A DNA stretch of 64,000 nt from assembly GCF_002242685.1 (NCBI RefSeq), contig NZ_NBIM01000001.1, forward strand, positions 558,001 to 622,000, given 5' to 3'. Below the pieces are notes generated by a model. The model was given only the letters and a program-made list of their open reading frames with translations, ran no database searches and was not told where the DNA came from. The position numbers and the translations under genes were made by a program. The DNA is from Oceanimonas doudoroffii. GTDB lineage: Bacteria; Pseudomonadota; Gammaproteobacteria; Enterobacterales; Aeromonadaceae. Shown one piece after another: positions 60,012-64,000 of the stretch (positions are counted from its first letter, which is position 1; every line of letters begins with the position of its first letter).

Positions 60012-61727
60012 TCATTGCCATGCCTTAATGGTGGTAAAGCCGGCGATGCCCGAGGCGAGTTGCTTGTCCACTTCGTCATGGGGAGCGGGCCGGCAGTAAT
60101 AAAACCCCTGCATTACGGTACAGCCCAGTTTTATCAGGCCCTGTTCCTGCTCGCGGGTTTCAACCCCTTCGGCAACCAGTTCCAATCCCAGCGCCTTGCT
60201 CAGCTTGATAATGGCTTCAATGATCACGGTATCGCTATGATCGACCATCATGCCGCGCACGAAGCTCTGGTCTATCTTGAGCACATCCACCGGAAACATC
60301 TTGAGGTAGGCGAGATTGGAATAGCCGGTACCAAAGTCGTCAATGGCGATACGCAGGCCAAGTCGCTTCAGGGCGAGCAGGGCATCCTGGGAACCGTGTT
60401 CGCGGGTGGCCAACACTCCCTCGGTGATTTCCAGCTCAACCAGGCCGGGATTGACCCCGGTCTCTTGCAGGACTTCCCTGACATCGGCAATAAAACGGTC
60501 ATGCTTCAGCTGCACCGCGGAAATATTGACACTGACACAAAGCCGGTGTCCTGCCTGGTGCCAGGCGTGTGCATCCAGGCAGGCGCGATGCAGCACCAGG
60601 CGGCCGATGGGAATGATCTGGCCGGTTTTCTCCGCGAGGGGAATAAAGTCGGCAGGGGAAATCAGGTTGCCCTTGTTGTCCCGCCAGCGGATCAGGGCTT
60701 CCACACCGATTATTTTCTTTTGACTGGCTTCCACCTTGGGCTGATAGAAAACTTCAAAACCGCCGTGTTTCAGCGCTTCCTGGATCAACCGTTCTTGATG
60801 CTGGCGCGCACGCATGCAGGACTCTATTTCCGACGAAAAAAAGCTGTAGCGGTTTCGTCCACCCGCCTTGGCCTGGTACAGGGCGGTCTCGGCATGTTGA
60901 AAGATGGACTCGGCATCATTGTTGTCGTCGGGATAGAGGCTGATGCCAATGGTCACGCTGAGCGTATAGGTGCCCGAGTCCATGACAAAGGGCTCGGACA
61001 ACGCGTTGAGCAGGCGTTGGGCGAAATTACCGACGGCGCCGGCACTGCCGACTTCCGGCAGTAGAATAATAAACTCGTCGCTTCCCGAGCGGCTGACGGT
61101 ATCCTCAACCCGGGAGCACTCGCTAAGCCGGCCGGCCACCCGTTGCAGCAATTTGTCGCCAACGGCAAGGCCTTCGGCGTCGTTGATCTTGCGAAAGTTA
61201 TCGAGATCCAGTGTCATCAGCGCCACCCGTCCGTTGTGGCGGCGGGCCTTGTGAATGGCCTGGGAAATACGATCCTGCAGCAGCAGGCGGTTGGGCAGCC
61301 CGGTCAGGGCGTCCTGATTGGCCAGGGCCCTGGCCATTTGTTGCAGCCGGACATGATTGCGGATCCGCGCACGGGCAACGGGAACATTGATGGGCTTGGT
61401 AAGAAAGTCGACCCCACCCAACTCCAGGGCATGCACCTCATGCTCGGTATTGTGGTGGGCGGTAACAAAAATCATCGCGGTGTTGGCGAGTGAGGCATCG
61501 GATTTCAGCGCTTCACACAGCTGAAATCCGTCCATACCGCTCATTTCAATGTCGAGCAGCACCACATCAGGCCTGACCTGCCGGGCAAGCTCAAGGGCCT
61601 GCACCCCGTCGGAGGCAAAATGGAGCATACCCAATCCCTTGGCCGCGTCACCCAGTAACTGAATGTCGCTTACCCGATGATCGACGATCAGAATCACCGA
61701 TTCGTGACAGAGCAAAGATTCATACAT
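60012..61727 (-). CDS. Response regulator with degenerate GGDEF and intact EAL domain
   Basis: A 571-residue c-di-GMP protein: receiver (VVLLDIEMSGMDG, phospho-Asp about 55), GGDEF-like domain with the signature changed to SGSDEFIILLP (second Gly replaced by Ser, about residue 215), and an EAL domain with GVEALIRW (about 340), DDFGTGYSNLAYL and QSFVRGM intact. It therefore looks like a phosphodiesterase with a non-catalytic or weak cyclase domain. ATG 61727 (AAGGA upstream) is chosen over TTG 61757. It is 24 bp upstream of the hybrid kinase gene, in the same operon. Confidence 0.92.
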   Translation of the reverse strand: MYESLLCHESVILIVDHRVSDIQLLGDAAKGLGMLHFASDGVQALELARQVRPDVVLLDIEMSGMDGFQLCEALKSDASLANTAMIFVTAHHNTEHEVHALELGGVDFLTKPINVPVARARIRNHVRLQQMARALANQDALTGLPNRLLLQDRISQAIHKARRHNGRVALMTLDLDNFRKINDAEGLAVGDKLLQRVAGRLSECSRVEDTVSRSGSDEFIILLPEVGSAGAVGNFAQRLLNALSEPFVMDSGTYTLSVTIGISLYPDDNNDAESIFQHAETALYQAKAGGRNRYSFFSSEIESCMRARQHQERLIQEALKHGGFEVFYQPKVEASQKKIIGVEALIRWRDNKGNLISPADFIPLAEKTGQIIPIGRLVLHRACLDAHAWHQAGHRLCVSVNISAVQLKHDRFIADVREVLQETGVNPGLVELEITEGVLATREHGSQDALLALKRLGLRIAIDDFGTGYSNLAYLKMFPVDVLKIDQSFVRGMMVDHSDTVIIEAIIKLSKALGLELVAEGVETREQEQGLIKLGCTVMQGFYYCRPAPHDEVDKQLASGIAGFTTIKAWQ

Positions 61728-61944
61728 CCCATCGTCCTTGATGAAGGTTTGAGCCAATTGAAAATGACAAAAAGTGGCGAAAGACCAATCACGTTATGAA
61801 TTGAGATTTGACCTCAAACGGCTCCCCGTCAAGGTCGTTTTGTTGAAAGGTTGGAATCGTGCGGGGCAAAAAGCGAAATATGGGTCAGGGGGAGAAGGAA
61901 ATAGCACACGCCTTCGATAGAGGGCCGAAGGCGTATGGGTGGAG

Positions 61945-62547
61945 TCAACGCTGGCGTACGAGCTCGGTGGCGATCCCATCGGCCAGTTGTTCCCAGCCGC
62001 TGGCCAGGGAACGTACCAGCGCCGGATAGCCATCTGCGCTCAGCGGCGTTTCAATACGAAAGTCTTGTTGCTCCAGCAGTACGCCGGCATGGTTAAGCAG
62101 TTGCCATTGCCCTTGAATCAGGGCAATGCCGTCGTAGCGTCCCTGAAAACGATCCAGCCGCAGGCGAAGTTCACGGCCCTCGCCGGCAGTGCTGGTGGCC
62201 TGGACTTGGCCTCGAGTCACTACCTGGGCCTGTGGCAGGGCTGAGCTAAGCCGGCGTTGCAGCAGGTGTTGCAGCTGGTTGGGCAGGGCTTCGGCCCACA
62301 GGTGACCACGAGCCTGATGCACTTCGAGCTCGTTCAGCTGCATCACAATACCCTCGCCGTCGAGAAAGGCGGCGGTGTGAATAGGGGCCAGGTTTACAAT
62401 CAGCCGGCCATCGTGCTGGCGCGCCGCCGGGCTCGCCGGCAACAGGTAGCTGCTGGCGCCGCTGCCGGCGGGGCCGCCACATCCGGCCAGAGTCAGTGCC
62501 AGCAGCAAGGGCGCAAGTCGCAGAGGGTTTGAAGAAATGGTGGTCAT
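61945..62547 (-). CDS. pqiC: PqiC outer-membrane lipoprotein (ABC-type auxiliary, DUF330)
   Basis: A 200-residue lipoprotein (signal LAPLLLALTLAGC, lipobox LAGC) with the PqiC/YmbA domain (YLLPA, VNLAPIHTAAFLDGEGIVMQLNELEVHQARGHLWAEAL). PqiC forms an outer-membrane-linked ring that docks the PqiB needle to move lipids across the envelope. It overlaps the pqiB stop by four bases (ATGA). Confidence 0.93.
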   Translation of the reverse strand: MTTISSNPLRLAPLLLALTLAGCGGPAGSGASSYLLPASPAARQHDGRLIVNLAPIHTAAFLDGEGIVMQLNELEVHQARGHLWAEALPNQLQHLLQRRLSSALPQAQVVTRGQVQATSTAGEGRELRLRLDRFQGRYDGIALIQGQWQLLNHAGVLLEQQDFRIETPLSADGYPALVRSLASGWEQLADGIATELVRQR

Positions 62548-64000
62548 TGGGCCGCCTTAGGTTGTGGATCTCGAGAGGGTTTGCGATCGAAAATCAGAGC
62601 GTTGGGCTGATCGTTAAGGGTTCGAACCACGGGCTGCAGCTCCCGCATCAGCTGTTCCAGCCGCGACAGGGTGCCGGTCAGCTCGCCATAGCCTTCGGAT
62701 CCCGGGGCAAAACCCTGCAGGGTATCGCTGAGCTGGCGCAGGGTCTGGTTGACGTTGCCGGGCAGGGCCGAGGTGTCTGGGCTGTCCAAAAGGTTGTCTA
62801 CCGAGGCGGCAATCTGGTTCACTTTTTCCATGGTCTGGTGGGTGCTGGCCAGGGTCTGGTTGAGGTTGTCGACCACGGGTTCAATCTCCAGGTTGTTGAG
62901 CTTGTCGAGCAGGTTGGAGACCTTCTGTTCAATCTGGGCAAATCCGCCCGTGGTGGTGGGGAACACGCGACGCTTCACAAAGGTCAGGGAGGTATAGGGC
63001 TCGGCTTCTTTCTGAAAATTGAGATCCACGAAAAGGGCGCCGGTCAGCAGGTTGCCGGCCTTGAGCGAGGCGCGCAGGCCATGGCCGAACATGCGATCCA
63101 GGCGGGCGTACCAGGCCTTGGTGTCGATAATTTCGGTGGTGTTGTCAAAGCGCTGGGGCTCTATGCGGATCAGCACCGGAATGGCGAAACGACTGAGAGA
63201 GTCCGGTTGGGGGGCGGTAAAGTGAAAGGGCACGCTGACCACGGAGCCGATGCGCACGCCCCGATATTCCACCGGGGCGCCGGGTGTCAGGCCGCGCACG
63301 GTGTCGTCCACCAGCAACACGTACTCCAGGTACTGGTCATAGCTGCCTTCATTGGCGCTTTCCGCATCGGCAAACAGCATATAGGTGGCTCCGGCCTTGG
63401 CCTTGTGACCCATGGCGGTATTCTCGGGCACCCCAAAGGTGACGCCGCCACCCACCAGGGATTCCAGCGAGCCGACATTCACGCGAAAACCCTGAGAGTC
63501 CAGGCGCATGTCGATGCCCGAGCTGGTCCAGAAGCGGGTGGTGCTGGTCACCAGCACGTCGTAAGGTGACTGAATGTAAAGCCGGTGACGCATTTCGCGT
63601 TTTTCCGGATCAAATTCGCTGTGCTCTACCCGGCCCACGGTGTAGCCCTGGTAGCTGACCGGATCGCCGGTGGACACGGCGTTGCCCACCTGGCTTATCA
63701 GGTTGATGCGCAGTCCGGCGGCATCGGGCGGAGCCACCGGCGGCTGCTCCAGCACCTGAAAGCGCCGCTTCGACTGTTCACTGCTGCCTGGCAGCAGTTG
63801 TATATAGGCCCCGGAAAGCACGGTGTTGAGTCCGCTGATACCTTCCCGGCCGATGCGCGGCTTGACCACCCAGAAGCGGGTTTCGGCGTTGAGCATGTCT
63901 TCCGCCTGGGGGCTCATGCGTGCGGTGATCAGCGCATGTTGCAGATCATCCGACAGTCGCACCTTTTCAACCCGGCCCACTTCCACGTTGCGGGTCTTGA
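62544..64000 (-). CDS. pqiB: PqiB MCE-domain lipid transport protein (5' end outside window)
   Basis: The open frame reaches the right edge, so about 485 C-terminal residues of a protein of about 550 are seen. It contains MCE domains (VSYQGYTVGRVEHSEFD; GAPVEYRGVRIGSVVSVPF), AYIQLLPGS, and a long C-terminal coiled coil (VNQTLRQLSDTLQGF). The visible start-like GTG at 63986 is internal: the frame continues (KTRNVEVGRVEKV). PqiB hexamers make the tunnel between PqiA and PqiC. Confidence 0.94.
   Translation of the reverse strand, partial: KTRNVEVGRVEKVRLSDDLQHALITARMSPQAEDMLNAETRFWVVKPRIGREGISGLNTVLSGAYIQLLPGSSEQSKRRFQVLEQPPVAPPDAAGLRINLISQVGNAVSTGDPVSYQGYTVGRVEHSEFDPEKREMRHRLYIQSPYDVLVTSTTRFWTSSGIDMRLDSQGFRVNVGSLESLVGGGVTFGVPENTAMGHKAKAGATYMLFADAESANEGSYDQYLEYVLLVDDTVRGLTPGAPVEYRGVRIGSVVSVPFHFTAPQPDSLSRFAIPVLIRIEPQRFDNTTEIIDTKAWYARLDRMFGHGLRASLKAGNLLTGALFVDLNFQKEAEPYTSLTFVKRRVFPTTTGGFAQIEQKVSNLLDKLNNLEIEPVVDNLNQTLASTHQTMEKVNQIAASVDNLLDSPDTSALPGNVNQTLRQLSDTLQGFAPGSEGYGELTGTLSRLEQLMRELQPVVRTLNDQPNALIFDRKPSRDPQPKAAQ

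Noticed and set aside
62610..62640. Possible tRNA T-arm (GGTTCGAACC)
   Set aside because: It lies inside pqiB and no cloverleaf can be formed around it. I found no tRNA or rRNA genes in the window.

Overview
The window looks like a chromosomal segment of a GC-rich marine or brackish gammaproteobacterium. It carries a complete rsxABCDGE-nth cluster, elyC/cmoM/mukFEB in Enterobacteria/Aeromonas/Vibrio-like order, cysB, pfkA, tpiA and a Vibrio-like zinc uptake operon. I would guess Aeromonadaceae (the Oceanimonas/Zobellella/Oceanisphaera area), but that is inference from gene content and composition, not a database match.

Layout. 1-12 kb: tail of a patatin-like gene, a sodium:solute symporter, a cupin, a GNAT, a nitronate monooxygenase with an AraC regulator, a LysE exporter, a four-gene zinc import operon (reverse strand) headed by a good Zur box, a LysR/MFS divergent pair, YecM and a coiled-coil membrane protein. 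12-25 kb: cysB, gloA, nth and the rsx (rnf) electron-transport operon in which RsxC has an expanded 35-residue Ala/Lys-rich repeat; a TauE-like permease, pfkA, tpiA, elyC. 24-31.7 kb: cmoM and the mukF-mukE-mukB condensin operon.

31.7-39.75 kb is the accessory region. It begins with a strong terminator, a 20-bp tandem repeat and a duplicated 32-bp block. It then becomes a conspicuously AT-rich, all-plus-strand array of small gene cassettes separated by six recognisable attC recombination sites (56 to 125 bp, each with R'' ...AAC, an imperfect hairpin and R' GTTRRRY-like ends). No integron integrase gene is visible, so this is an integrase-less attC cluster (CALIN) or the distal part of a sedentary integron. 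One cassette carries a two-gene SIR2-like NADase plus HerA-like ATPase module, the organisation of the known SIR2-HerA anti-phage defence systems. Another carries an unrecognised 131-residue protein with a zinc-binding SEC-C protein. The others encode small membrane or unknown proteins.

39.7-64 kb returns to GC-rich DNA: a TetR repressor with a perfect palindromic operator in front of a lipoprotein metallo-beta-lactamase-fold hydrolase, a GNAT remnant, DoxX, YjdM, DUF523, a LysR/BCCT transporter pair, a chemotaxis receptor, a DUF71 ATPase, small stress-type proteins, an outer-membrane beta-barrel, an MscS channel with a Blc lipocalin, a SixA-like phosphatase, a signalling cluster (hybrid histidine kinase CHASE-PAS-PAS-HK-REC-REC-Hpt, REC-GGDEF, REC-GGDEF-EAL), and finally pqiC and the truncated pqiB of a lipid-transport operon. 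A family of about 80-bp inverted repeats recurs at least four times between housekeeping genes.
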